From positions 1 through 5,870 of the forward strand of contig DAOVYU010000085.1 in NCBI GenBank assembly GCA_030635465.1: a DNA stretch of 5,870 nt, in the 5' to 3' direction. Positions within the stretch are counted from its first letter, which is position 1; every line of letters begins with the position of its first letter. Below are positions 1 to 5,870 of the stretch, in pieces. The stretch is from Bacteroidales bacterium. Lineage in GTDB: Bacteria; Bacteroidota; Bacteroidia; Bacteroidales; JAADJA01. Both the position numbers and the translations under genes were made by a program. The notes under the pieces are model-generated. The model worked only from the letters and a program-made list of their open reading frames with translations. It did no database searches and was not told where the DNA came from.

Positions 1-764
1 AGGATTTACCGTATCTCGAACGTAAAAACTATAAATATTTTTTCCCGAAATATGCCCACAAAGCCAAACGAATTGCCACAGTATCTGAATATTCAAAACA
101 AGATATTGTAGAACAGTACAATATTTCCCCGGATAAAATTGACGTAGTGTACAATGGTGCCAGCGATGATTTCAAACCACTGGATGAAGTTGAACAACTA
201 CAGATCAGGGAAAAATATACAGGAGGGAAACCCTATTTTATTTTCGTAAGTGCTTTGCATCCCCGAAAAAACCTGGTGAATTTATTTAAAGCTTTTAATG
301 AATTTAAAGAAAATAAATCATCAGATATTAAATTGATGGTTGTTGGTGAAAAAATGTGGTGGACCAAAGAAATTGAGAAGACCTATGAAAGTATGCAATT
401 CAAAGATGAGGTAATATTTTCTGGCCGGCTTGAATTTACAGAATTACAAAGGGTTTTAGCATCTGCACTGGCATTGACTTATGTTTCCTATTTTGAAGGA
501 TTTGGAATCCCCATTGTTGAGGCCTTTTATGCCGGAACTCCTGTAATCACGTCAAATGTAACTTCCATGCCTGAAATTGCTGGTGATGCAGCATTACTGG
601 TTGATCCGTTTTCAACTCAATCAATAACAGATGCCATGTTGAAGATCTCATCTGATGAAGTTTTCAGAAAATCTTTGATAGAAAAAGGTAAAAAAAGAAG
701 TGAGAATTTTACCTGGCAAAAATCGGCTGACAGGTTGTGGGAATCGATTGAAAAGGGTTTTTAA
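1..764 (+). CDS. GT4-type glycosyltransferase, 5'-truncated by window edge
   Basis: This is the C-terminal 253 residues of a family-4 (GT-B fold) glycosyltransferase, which moves a sugar from an activated nucleotide donor to an acceptor in the cytoplasm or at the inner membrane face. The frame is open from base 3 to the left edge. The GTG at 147 is internal, because clear family sequence (ATVSEYS, DVVYNG) lies before it. In visible numbering, the end of the N-terminal Rossmann domain covers about 1-50. The HPRKN stretch at 86-90 supplies the basic residues that contact the donor diphosphate. The family EX7E motif is seen as E165-GFGIPIV-E173, followed by the usual glycine/proline-rich donor-site segment up to about 205. 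The C-terminal helix returns toward the N-domain. All expected C-domain landmarks are intact. The acceptor and donor cannot be told from this half. The gene is convergent with the PAP2 gene and probably belongs to an envelope or exopolysaccharide cluster to the left (inference). Confidence 0.95.
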   Translation, partial: DLPYLERKNYKYFFPKYAHKAKRIATVSEYSKQDIVEQYNISPDKIDVVYNGASDDFKPLDEVEQLQIREKYTGGKPYFIFVSALHPRKNLVNLFKAFNEFKENKSSDIKLMVVGEKMWWTKEIEKTYESMQFKDEVIFSGRLEFTELQRVLASALALTYVSYFEGFGIPIVEAFYAGTPVITSNVTSMPEIAGDAALLVDPFSTQSITDAMLKISSDEVFRKSLIEKGKKRSENFTWQKSADRLWESIEKGF

Positions 765-1618
765 TCCAATTGATAAACAATCCGCATCCCATATCCACCC
801 TGGAAAGCTGTTGGACTTATTTTAATATTTTTATTACCATCAAAATTTATCTTACTCAGTGTAATTCCAACGAATGTTCCTAAAGCAGCACCTGCAATAA
901 CATCTGTTGCCCAGTGTTTACCATCATTGATCCTGGATATTCCCACTAACGTAGCTACAGAATATGAAGTAATGCCAATCCAGATCTTATCCCGATATCC
1001 CCGGGCTAGCACCGAAGCTACAGCAAAAGCTGTGGTGGTATGGCCGGATGGAAAAGATGTGTAATCTGTGGTAAATGGGAAAGGTCCTTCCCATAAATAG
1101 GGATTAGGCGGATCATTGTTGGATGGCCGGTGCCGGTGAAATAAATGTTTGGTAATTACTGCTGCCCCTCCGCTTAGCAAAAATGCTTTCAAGCCGGTTA
1201 ATGCAACATTCCGGTGATGGTTATTTTTTCTACCTGTTAGATAAATGATTCCCAGCATCGGTAATGAATAGAGTCCGCTTCCCCAGGGTTCAATGATATA
1301 TTTTGAAATGTTGTCTTTGGCTTCAGTCCTGTTTTTTTGGAAAAAATCATAGATCTCTTCATCATATACATAAGTTATTGCCCAGGCACCTACGATGCCA
1401 GCAAAAGTCGACCACTGTTTGGCTTTCCAACGGCCAGGTTCAGTAACAATTTTTTTGGTATCATGCCAGTAGGAAGCAACATACTTTTTATTAAAGGCTA
1501 CTTTTTCTGATAAAGTATCATTTTGAGGGAAAGACTTCAAGGCAATACAGAAAGTAAGAATAACTAGAAAAGAAAACTGGACAATGTAGATATGCTCGTA
1601 TTTCGATTTATTAAACAA
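761..1618 (-). CDS. PAP2-family membrane-associated phosphatase
   Basis: This 285-residue protein belongs to the type 2 phosphatidic acid phosphatase superfamily, whose members remove phosphate from lipid or polyprenyl phosphates, typically at the periplasmic face. All three catalytic motifs are complete: KX6RP at K157-R164-P165, PSGH at 190-193, and SRX5HX3D at S228-R229-H235-D239. The nucleophile is the last His and the PSGH His is the acid. Residues about 11-27 form a signal peptide or first membrane helix. Further hydrophobic segments lie near 71-85, 116-128, 138-156, 194-206, 212-228 and 238-255. The start is a TTG at 1618. No ATG lies in frame between it and the upstream stop at 1646-1648, and the next TTG (residue 27) would delete the leader. 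AAAGG sits 10 bases upstream. The stop overlaps that of the convergent glycosyltransferase by 4 bases. Undecaprenyl-diphosphate, phosphatidylglycerol-phosphate or lipid A could each be the substrate; the sequence does not decide. Confidence 0.93.
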   Translation of the reverse strand: MFNKSKYEHIYIVQFSFLVILTFCIALKSFPQNDTLSEKVAFNKKYVASYWHDTKKIVTEPGRWKAKQWSTFAGIVGAWAITYVYDEEIYDFFQKNRTEAKDNISKYIIEPWGSGLYSLPMLGIIYLTGRKNNHHRNVALTGLKAFLLSGGAAVITKHLFHRHRPSNNDPPNPYLWEGPFPFTTDYTSFPSGHTTTAFAVASVLARGYRDKIWIGITSYSVATLVGISRINDGKHWATDVIAGAALGTFVGITLSKINFDGNKNIKISPTAFQGGYGMRIVYQLD

Positions 1619-1621
1619 TAT

Positions 1622-1712
1622 AATTAAACCTTTAACTTTATACTTTTAACTTTTCAACTCCCCAAAGGGGTCCTTCGGACAAAACCCAGAACCCAAAACT
1701 CACAACTCATTT
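1622..1712. repeat. Degenerate period-7 (heptamer) repeat array filling the mazG-PAP2 gap
   Basis: On the plus strand the triplet AAC (once TAC) recurs every 7 bases in two arms. The left-arm copies start at 1627, 1634, 1641 and 1648, with a further AAC at 1656, one base out of step. The right-arm copies start at 1683, 1690, 1697 and 1704. Left-arm units resemble AACTTTT and right-arm units resemble AACCCAA or AACTCAC. The last left in-phase copy and the first right copy are 35 bases apart, an exact multiple of 7, so the register is kept across the central hairpins. The right arm runs into the last codons and stop of mazG. The left arm ends a few bases before the TTG start of the PAP2 gene and includes its weak ribosome-binding sequence. 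Periodicity is read directly from the bases; origin by slippage or as a genome-wide family is inference. Confidence 0.6.
1660..1680. repeat. Two adjacent short hairpins inside the heptamer array
   Basis: CCCC-AAA-GGGG (1660-1670) and GTCC-TTC-GGAC (1670-1680) are perfect 4-bp stems with 3-base loops that share G1670, so both cannot form fully at once. No T tract follows on either strand, so this is not a standard intrinsic terminator, although it could stall polymerase or protect the mazG mRNA 3' end. Very similar GTCCGAAGGAC palindromes recur between genes in Bacteroidota as I recall them; I could not search for this. Confidence 0.55.
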
Positions 1713-2482
1713 CGTTTTGCCTCTTCCCAAAATACATCCATTTCAGCCAGGGTCATGTCTTTCAATGATTTTCCCAAATCAGTTGCTTTGCTTTCCAGGT
1801 GCTGAAATCGTTTGATGAATTTTTTATTGGTTCTTTCCAAAGCATCTTCAGGATTTACATCAATAAACCGTGCATAATTTACGAGGGCAAAAAGTAAGTC
1901 GCCCAATTCATGCTCCATATTATCTTTAATACCTGTTTCTTCCACTTCATGTTTCAGTTCATTCAATTCTTCCATCACTTTTTCCCATACTTGTTCAGGT
2001 TTCTCCCAATCAAAACCTACTCCTTTTACTTTTTCTTGTATGCGATAAGCTTTTACGAGAGGAGGTAATGACACAGGTACACCAGATAATACAGATTTTC
2101 GACCTTCTTTCAATTTAAGTTTTTCCCAGTTATCCTTAACCGTTTTCGCATCATTGGCTTCCACATCACCATATATGTGTGGGTGACGATAGACTAATTT
2201 TTCGTTGATATAATTTAATACATCCCCCATATCAAAATTCTTGGTTTCAGAGCCAATTTTCGCATAAAATACCAGGTGCAGCATCAGGTCGCCCAACTCC
2301 TTTTTAATACCATCAATATCTTTATCCAGAACTGATTCTGATAATTCATAGGTTTCTTCTATGGTTAAATGCCGGAGACTTTCAAATGTTTGAATTTTAT
2401 CCCATGGACATTGTGCCCTAAGGTCATCCATAATTTCCAACAAGCGTTTAAAAGCATTGATTTTTTCATTCAAGTCTGTCAT
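1700..2482 (-). CDS. mazG: Nucleoside triphosphate pyrophosphohydrolase MazG
   Basis: MazG is a cytoplasmic, Mg-dependent enzyme that hydrolyses (d)NTPs to the monophosphate and pyrophosphate. It is thought to clean the nucleotide pool and, in E. coli, to lower ppGpp. The protein has 260 residues, close to the 263 of E. coli MazG, and shows the tandem two-domain layout. The N-terminal domain has CPWD at 25-28, the metal-binding EExxE at E42-E43-E46 and ExxD at E62-D65. The C-terminal domain repeats the pattern at E171-E172-E175 and E192-D195. The linker contains the typical YRHPHIYGDV (98-107) and the GVGFDW (154-159) segment. The ATG at 2482 starts an N-terminus of normal family length. No Shine-Dalgarno sequence is visible before it, only AT-rich bases. 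There is no adjacent mazEF or relA, so the gene stands as a lone house-cleaning gene. Nothing in it looks damaged. Confidence 0.97.
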   Translation of the reverse strand: MTDLNEKINAFKRLLEIMDDLRAQCPWDKIQTFESLRHLTIEETYELSESVLDKDIDGIKKELGDLMLHLVFYAKIGSETKNFDMGDVLNYINEKLVYRHPHIYGDVEANDAKTVKDNWEKLKLKEGRKSVLSGVPVSLPPLVKAYRIQEKVKGVGFDWEKPEQVWEKVMEELNELKHEVEETGIKDNMEHELGDLLFALVNYARFIDVNPEDALERTNKKFIKRFQHLESKATDLGKSLKDMTLAEMDVFWEEAKRNEL

Positions 2483-2544
2483 GTGAAATAATAAAAAATG
2501 TGTAAAAATTATATCGGATGTAAAAATAGTAAATCAGTGAGACT

Positions 2545-2566
2545 ATGTTTTTATTTTCAAAAACAT
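2545..2566. repeat. AT-rich perfect inverted repeat upstream of mazG
   Basis: ATGTTTTT (2545-2552) and AAAAACAT (2559-2566) form a perfect 8-bp stem around the 6-base loop ATTTTC. It lies about 60 bases before the mazG ATG and next to the left edge of the GC-rich repeat patch. On the minus strand the stem itself ends in A-rich sequence and no separate T tract follows, so a terminator reading is weak. It could be an operator, a 5' UTR hairpin of mazG, or chance in AT-rich DNA. Confidence 0.4.
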
Positions 2567-2570
2567 TTAG

Positions 2571-2720
2571 CCGAACTCCTGCCTGCCGAAACAAGCAGTA
2601 CAGGCAAGGGGATCCCGGGCGATAGTCGAGGGACGTCAGGAACCTTATTCCCCACACCATGATGCGCAACAATGAATTTATTCCGTTGAAATACGAAGCT
2701 GTTCTGTGGTGGGGAGTTTC
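2571..2720. repeat. GC-rich intergenic patch of inverted repeats (probable interspersed repeat)
   Basis: These 150 bases have 79 G or C (53%), and the first 70 have 44 (63%), against clearly AT-rich flanks. Three nested or adjacent inverted repeats are visible. TGCCTG (2580-2585) pairs with CAGGCA (2601-2606). TCCC (2613-2616) pairs with GGGA (2630-2633), enclosing CGA-TAG-TCG (2620-2628). TCCCCAC (2649-2655) pairs with GTGGGGA (2709-2715) across 53 bases. The minus strand has an open frame through it, but it starts inside the kinase gene, ends inside mazG and resembles no protein I know. The CTCGACTATCG and GCCTGCCG motifs look like recurrent intergenic palindromes of Bacteroidota (recollection, not searched). 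No transposase, target-site duplication or CRISPR-like spacing is present. Confidence 0.5.
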
Positions 2721-2721
2721 A

Positions 2722-2737
2722 TTTTCCGATAGGAAAA
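2722..2737 (-). terminator. Short hairpin just after the kinase stop codon (weak terminator candidate)
   Basis: TTTTCC-GATA-GGAAAA is a perfect 6-bp stem with a 4-base loop, located 5 bases downstream of the hybrid kinase stop codon (2743-2745). The position fits a 3' end structure for that mRNA. After the stem the minus strand reads TGAAACTCC with no U tract, so it is not a classical intrinsic terminator. It may only mark or protect the transcript end. Confidence 0.25.
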
Positions 2738-2742
2738 GTACC

Positions 2743-5646
2743 TTAAACTTTATCCAGGTTCTCAAGGAGAGATAGTAATTCAGAAGTTTTAAATGGTTTA
2801 CTCAGGTATTGATCAATTCCGGCATCAATTAGTTTTTGTTGTTCCCCGTCACGGTTATGGGCTGTAACTGCAATTATTTTGGTTCTTTTATGCGCATTGT
2901 ATGATTCATATTCCCTGATCAATCTGGTTGCTTGAATACCATCCATCACAGGCATTTGAATATCCATAAGCACTACATCATAATTGTTCTTCTTGAATAA
3001 ACCCAGACCAACTTTTCCATTTTCAGCCACATCTGTAACATGTCCGTTTTTAACTAAAATATTGGTTGTTAGTTGCTGATTTAAAATGTTATCCTCTACA
3101 ATTAAAATTTTGAGCTGTTTTTTATTTATAGTCTTTTTGGGTTTTTCTGGCTCTTCAGCATGTTCAATTGAAGATGGGATTTGCATTCTTACATTGAACC
3201 AGAAATTGGATCCTTTGTTAACTTCAGATGAAATTCCAATTTCACCGTCCATTAATTCGACCAATTGTTTACATATGGCTAATCCTAATCCTGTTCCACC
3301 TTGCTTCCGTTGAGCGGCAGCATGTGTTTGTGAAAAAGCTTTGAATAATTTATCCTGACTTGATGCTACAATCCCAATACCTGTATCAATCACCTCAAAA
3401 TTAAGAATACAAGATGCCAGGTTTTTCTTATTGTTCAGATGATTCAATATTTCATGATTAACCTTGATGGTGATTCCCCCTTTATCAGTAAATTTGAGTG
3501 CATTATTTACAAGGTTGGTCAGGACCTGGTTTAATCTCACTGAATCTCCTTTTATAATTTCAGGAATACTGTTTTCAACTTCAGAGGTGAGGTGCAACTT
3601 TTTCTGTTGGGCCATTACGTCATGCATTGTAATTACCTCATTTATAAGTGCGCGAATATTAAACTCTTGATTTTCAAGCACAATTTGCCCAGCTTCAATT
3701 TTTGAGAAATCCAGTATATCATTTATGATATTTAATAAAGTATTTCCTGAACTATTCACAATACCAACATAGTCTTTTTGTTCAGCAGTGAGTTTGGTTT
3801 CAGATAATACTTCTGTAATACCAATAATACTGCTCATATGATTTCGGATCTCATGGCTTATTCCGGCAAGGAATAGTGATTTTGATTTGGTAGCATTTTC
3901 AGCTTTTTCTTTGGCCTTGATCAGCTGTGCTTCGTATGTCTTTTGTGTTGTTATATCCTTGATGGTGCCTATATGAGCTGGTTTTCCTAAATAATTAATT
4001 AGACCAACGCTAATACTTATATGTATTGTTTCACCTTGACGATTTAACAATTTAAACTCGTAAGAGCTTGGTATATCTTCTCCTTCCAGCCTTCTTTGAT
4101 AATTTGATGTTATTCTTGGCAAATCATCCGGATGGATTAAATCCTTATATTCCAGATCATGAATTTCATCAAGGGAATATCCTGATATTTTTGAGAAACT
4201 TTCATTGGCAAATCGGATTTTTTCATTCTGTATAACAAAGATTCCATCTTGAATATTCTTAATTAAAGAAGCATGTTTTTCATCGCTTTCTTTCAGTTCT
4301 GACAATGCTTTCTCCAATAGGATTTTTTGTTCTGTAATTTTTTTATTCTTGGTTTCCAGAATCATCCTTGCTTTTTTATAGATCCTAGCCCGTGTGTAAA
4401 AAACTAAAAATAAGGCTAGAATAAATAAACCAATACTTGCAACAGCATAAATAATGTATCGTTGAGTTTTAATTTTCAGGCTTTTTAATTCATTATCTTT
4501 AGTAATGATCTTTAATTGTTGATCCTTATTTCTGAAATTATACCTCATCTCAATTTCAGCAATTTGTTTACTACTTGTCTGGTTGTATATTGAATCCTTT
4601 AAATCAGTAGCCATTTGAAAATACTCAAAAGTCTTTTGAAAGTCTTTTCTTTTTTCGTAATAACTTGATATATCAAAATAGGTATCCATCAATAATTGTT
4701 TGGCACCTATTTTTTCTGCTATCTCAACTGACCGAAGAAAATAACTGATTGCCTGCTCGTTATCTTCTAATACAAAATAAACACCTCCAATATTTCGAAT
4801 GGTATTTGCTTCTGACCATAAGTCTTCCTGACCAATTTCTATTTTTAGGGCAGAATTAAAATATTCCAAAGCTTTGGTATATTCTTCCTTATCAAAGTAT
4901 ACCGTACCCATATTATTTAAGGTGGTAGATTTAATGTCAGGAATATCAATTTCATCAGCAAGTTCCAATGTTTTAGTATAATATTTTAAAGAACTGTCTA
5001 ACTTATTTTGCATGGAATAAGTACTGCCTAAATTATTGTAAGCATCAAGTTTTCCTTTTAAATCATCCAATGAATCATAGATTTCGATGCATTTATAATA
5101 TAGTGTTTGTGCCTTATCTAAATGATTTAAATGATAATAAATATTCCCGAGGTTCAATGAAGTATTTGCAATCCCAATTTGATTTCCCTGTTGGGATTCG
5201 ATTTCTAACGATCTGATATAATAATCGACTGCCATATCGTAGTCTCCCAATACTTCATAAATAAGACCAATATTATTACAAGCATTTGAAATACCTTTAT
5301 CATAAGAATTGACTTCACTCAATTCGAGTGATTTAATATAATATTCCAATGCTAGTTTATATTGTTCTAGGAAATAATAACCATTGGCCATTCGGTTTAG
5401 GGCCCTGGCCTTTTGAATTTCATTATTGTTCTGTTTAGCCAGTTCAAAAGCAGACTTAGCATAATTAACACTTTCCAGTGCATCTACATACCAATACTCC
5501 TTGGAGATATCTAATAACAATTCAAATTTTTCGTCACCATTTTTCATCTCCACCTCCAGCACCAGGCTGTCTATTTGTGGATAAGAAGCCAAATAACTTG
5601 TACATAAAACAAGTACAAGAATTATATGGAGTTTATTCTTAAGCAT
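2743..5646 (-). CDS. Hybrid sensor histidine kinase: periplasmic TPR - TM - PAS - HisKA - HATPase - receiver
   Basis: This 967-residue inner-membrane sensor would autophosphorylate and pass phosphate to its own receiver, then through an HPt protein not seen here. In numbering from the ATG at 5646, a signal peptide covers 1 to about 23 and roughly eight TPR units cover about 40-351, predicted to be periplasmic. One membrane helix lies at about 396-418, followed by a helical linker. PAS is at about 455-570 (HPDD near 505-508). HisKA has the phospho-acceptor H598 in SHEIRNHM; the usual Pro five residues later is H603. The ATPase has N-box NLVNNALKFT (711-720), DTGIG (754-758), F-box LFKAF (767-771) and GGTGLGL (783-789). 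The receiver has E851-D852, D895, T928 and K950, all intact. There is no output or DNA-binding domain. A longer frame opens at a TTG at 5694, but the ATG has a proper RBS and begins the signal peptide. The ligand is unknown. Confidence 0.95.
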   Translation of the reverse strand: MLKNKLHIILVLVLCTSYLASYPQIDSLVLEVEMKNGDEKFELLLDISKEYWYVDALESVNYAKSAFELAKQNNNEIQKARALNRMANGYYFLEQYKLALEYYIKSLELSEVNSYDKGISNACNNIGLIYEVLGDYDMAVDYYIRSLEIESQQGNQIGIANTSLNLGNIYYHLNHLDKAQTLYYKCIEIYDSLDDLKGKLDAYNNLGSTYSMQNKLDSSLKYYTKTLELADEIDIPDIKSTTLNNMGTVYFDKEEYTKALEYFNSALKIEIGQEDLWSEANTIRNIGGVYFVLEDNEQAISYFLRSVEIAEKIGAKQLLMDTYFDISSYYEKRKDFQKTFEYFQMATDLKDSIYNQTSSKQIAEIEMRYNFRNKDQQLKIITKDNELKSLKIKTQRYIIYAVASIGLFILALFLVFYTRARIYKKARMILETKNKKITEQKILLEKALSELKESDEKHASLIKNIQDGIFVIQNEKIRFANESFSKISGYSLDEIHDLEYKDLIHPDDLPRITSNYQRRLEGEDIPSSYEFKLLNRQGETIHISISVGLINYLGKPAHIGTIKDITTQKTYEAQLIKAKEKAENATKSKSLFLAGISHEIRNHMSSIIGITEVLSETKLTAEQKDYVGIVNSSGNTLLNIINDILDFSKIEAGQIVLENQEFNIRALINEVITMHDVMAQQKKLHLTSEVENSIPEIIKGDSVRLNQVLTNLVNNALKFTDKGGITIKVNHEILNHLNNKKNLASCILNFEVIDTGIGIVASSQDKLFKAFSQTHAAAQRKQGGTGLGLAICKQLVELMDGEIGISSEVNKGSNFWFNVRMQIPSSIEHAEEPEKPKKTINKKQLKILIVEDNILNQQLTTNILVKNGHVTDVAENGKVGLGLFKKNNYDVVLMDIQMPVMDGIQATRLIREYESYNAHKRTKIIAVTAHNRDGEQQKLIDAGIDQYLSKPFKTSELLSLLENLDKV

Positions 5647-5651
5647 TATAA

Positions 5652-5658
5652 TCCTTTC
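5652..5658 (-). promoter_or_regulatory. Ribosome binding site of the hybrid kinase
   Basis: On the minus strand GAAAGGA lies 5 bases before the ATG at 5644-5646. It is the best Shine-Dalgarno match in the window and decides the start. The alternative in-frame TTG at 5692-5694 would add 16 polar residues in front of the signal peptide. Confidence 0.7.
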
Positions 5659-5666
5659 AAGTGAAT

Positions 5667-5683
5667 TTGTAATATTATAACAA
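5667..5683. promoter_or_regulatory. Near-perfect 17-bp palindrome upstream of the kinase start
   Basis: TTGTAATATTATAACAA pairs with itself at 7 of 8 positions around a central base. It sits 21-37 bases before the kinase ATG, just above the ribosome binding site. It could be an operator for a dimeric regulator or a weak 5' UTR hairpin. It also contains TATAAT on the minus strand, but no fitting upstream promoter element is spaced correctly. The AT-rich setting makes chance a real possibility. Confidence 0.3.
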
Positions 5684-5770
5684 TGGTTTTGCAATGAAGT
5701 TTTAAAAAAAATCAGAATTATTACAATATAACAGTATAAATAATACTTTTAGTGTTTTGATTTTGAATTA

Positions 5771-5870
5771 TTATATTTTTGTTATCAGTTTGTTTTCTTT
5801 CAAATTCTTAATAAGCTTTTGCAAAAACAACCCGCTGTTTTGAAGGCTTGCCTGTATAAATACATTTACC
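5771..5870 (-). CDS. Possible C-terminal tail of an unidentified gene entering from the right edge
   Basis: On the minus strand a frame is open from the right edge (first full codon at 5869-5867) to a TAA at 5771-5773. It gives 32 residues that read like a plausible protein end: a hydrophobic, partly amphipathic segment with FIQASLQNSGLFLQKL followed by a lysine/asparagine-rich tail. If real, the gene would end 125 bases before the kinase ATG, on the same strand. No family can be recognised. Another minus-strand frame and one plus-strand frame are also open to the edge, so coding is uncertain. Confidence 0.28.
   Translation of the reverse strand, partial: VNVFIQASLQNSGLFLQKLIKNLKENKLITKI

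Noticed and set aside
147..149. GTG as the start of the glycosyltransferase
   Set aside because: The same frame is open to the left edge and encodes typical family sequence before this codon, so the gene is truncated by the window rather than starting here.
2609..2619. Adjacent BamHI (GGATCC) and SmaI (CCCGGG) sites resembling a vector polylinker
   Set aside because: The order and spacing do not match the pUC polylinker, where four Cs separate the sites, and no other cloning site follows. It is most likely part of the GC-rich repeat.
2466..2765. A 99-codon minus-strand open frame spanning the kinase end, the spacer and the mazG start
   Set aside because: It overlaps both neighbouring genes, has no recognisable domain, and its middle is simply the GC-rich repeat patch read through in one frame. 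Proteins with CLFRQAG-like stretches look like translated repeats.
3086..3313. Plus-strand open frame of 75 codons
   Set aside because: It lies wholly antisense to the linker, receiver and ATPase coding sequence of the hybrid kinase, whose motifs are intact, so it is a shadow.
3464..3670. Plus-strand open frame of 68 codons
   Set aside because: It is antisense to the ATPase region of the kinase and has no independent support.
5704..5711. Run of eight A (T8 on the minus strand) as a terminator tail for an upstream gene
   Set aside because: The only nearby stem on the minus strand (AGTAT-TATTT-ATACT) is short, AT-only in its core and separated from the T run by over 20 bases.
5774..5781. TATTTTTG on the plus strand, a match to the Bacteroidota -7 element TAnnTTTG
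   Set aside because: The nearest TTTG elements (5756-5759 and 5762-5765) are too close for a -33 box. The DNA is very AT-rich, and the region may be the 3' end of a minus-strand gene.
5847..5856. CTTGCCTGTA, the reverse complement of 2599-2608 in the GC-rich patch
   Set aside because: Only 10 bases match and the flanks diverge at once, so this is probably chance rather than a second repeat copy.

Overview
The window looks like an ordinary chromosomal stretch from a Bacteroidota bacterium. It is AT-rich and has weak or no Shine-Dalgarno sequences at most starts. It also carries a periplasmic-TPR hybrid sensor kinase of a type common in that phylum, and intergenic palindromes that resemble ones recurring there. 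The phylum assignment is inferred from style and family resemblance. No marker gene is present, so genus cannot be given.

Layout, left to right. Bases 1-764 (+) hold the C-terminal part of a GT4-type glycosyltransferase cut by the left edge. Its stop codon overlaps, tail to tail, the stop of a PAP2-family membrane phosphatase (761-1618, -). The 81-base gap before the next gene is filled by a period-7 degenerate repeat with two small hairpins in its middle. mazG follows (1700-2482, -), encoding a two-domain nucleoside triphosphate pyrophosphohydrolase. A 260-base spacer (2483-2742) contains a patch much richer in GC than its surroundings, built from inverted repeats; it looks like an interspersed repeat rather than a gene. 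The largest gene (2743-5646, -) encodes a 967-residue hybrid histidine kinase: signal peptide, about eight periplasmic TPRs, one membrane helix, PAS, HisKA, HATPase and a C-terminal receiver. Its start is best placed at the ATG at 5646, which has a good ribosome binding site. The last 220 bases are AT-rich and may contain the tail of another minus-strand gene entering from the right edge.

The three complete genes share the minus strand but their jobs are unrelated: signalling, nucleotide-pool house-cleaning and phospholipid or polyprenyl phosphate hydrolysis. With spacers of 81 and 260 bases they are at most loosely co-transcribed. The glycosyltransferase probably belongs to an envelope-polysaccharide cluster to the left, and the PAP2 phosphatase could serve the same envelope pathways, although that is only a neighbourhood argument.

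I see no convincing new biological system here. The points most worth a second look are a Pro-to-His change in the otherwise canonical H-box of the kinase, the period-7 array occupying the whole mazG-PAP2 gap, the GC-rich repeat patch in front of mazG, and the TTG start of the PAP2 gene directly beside the array.
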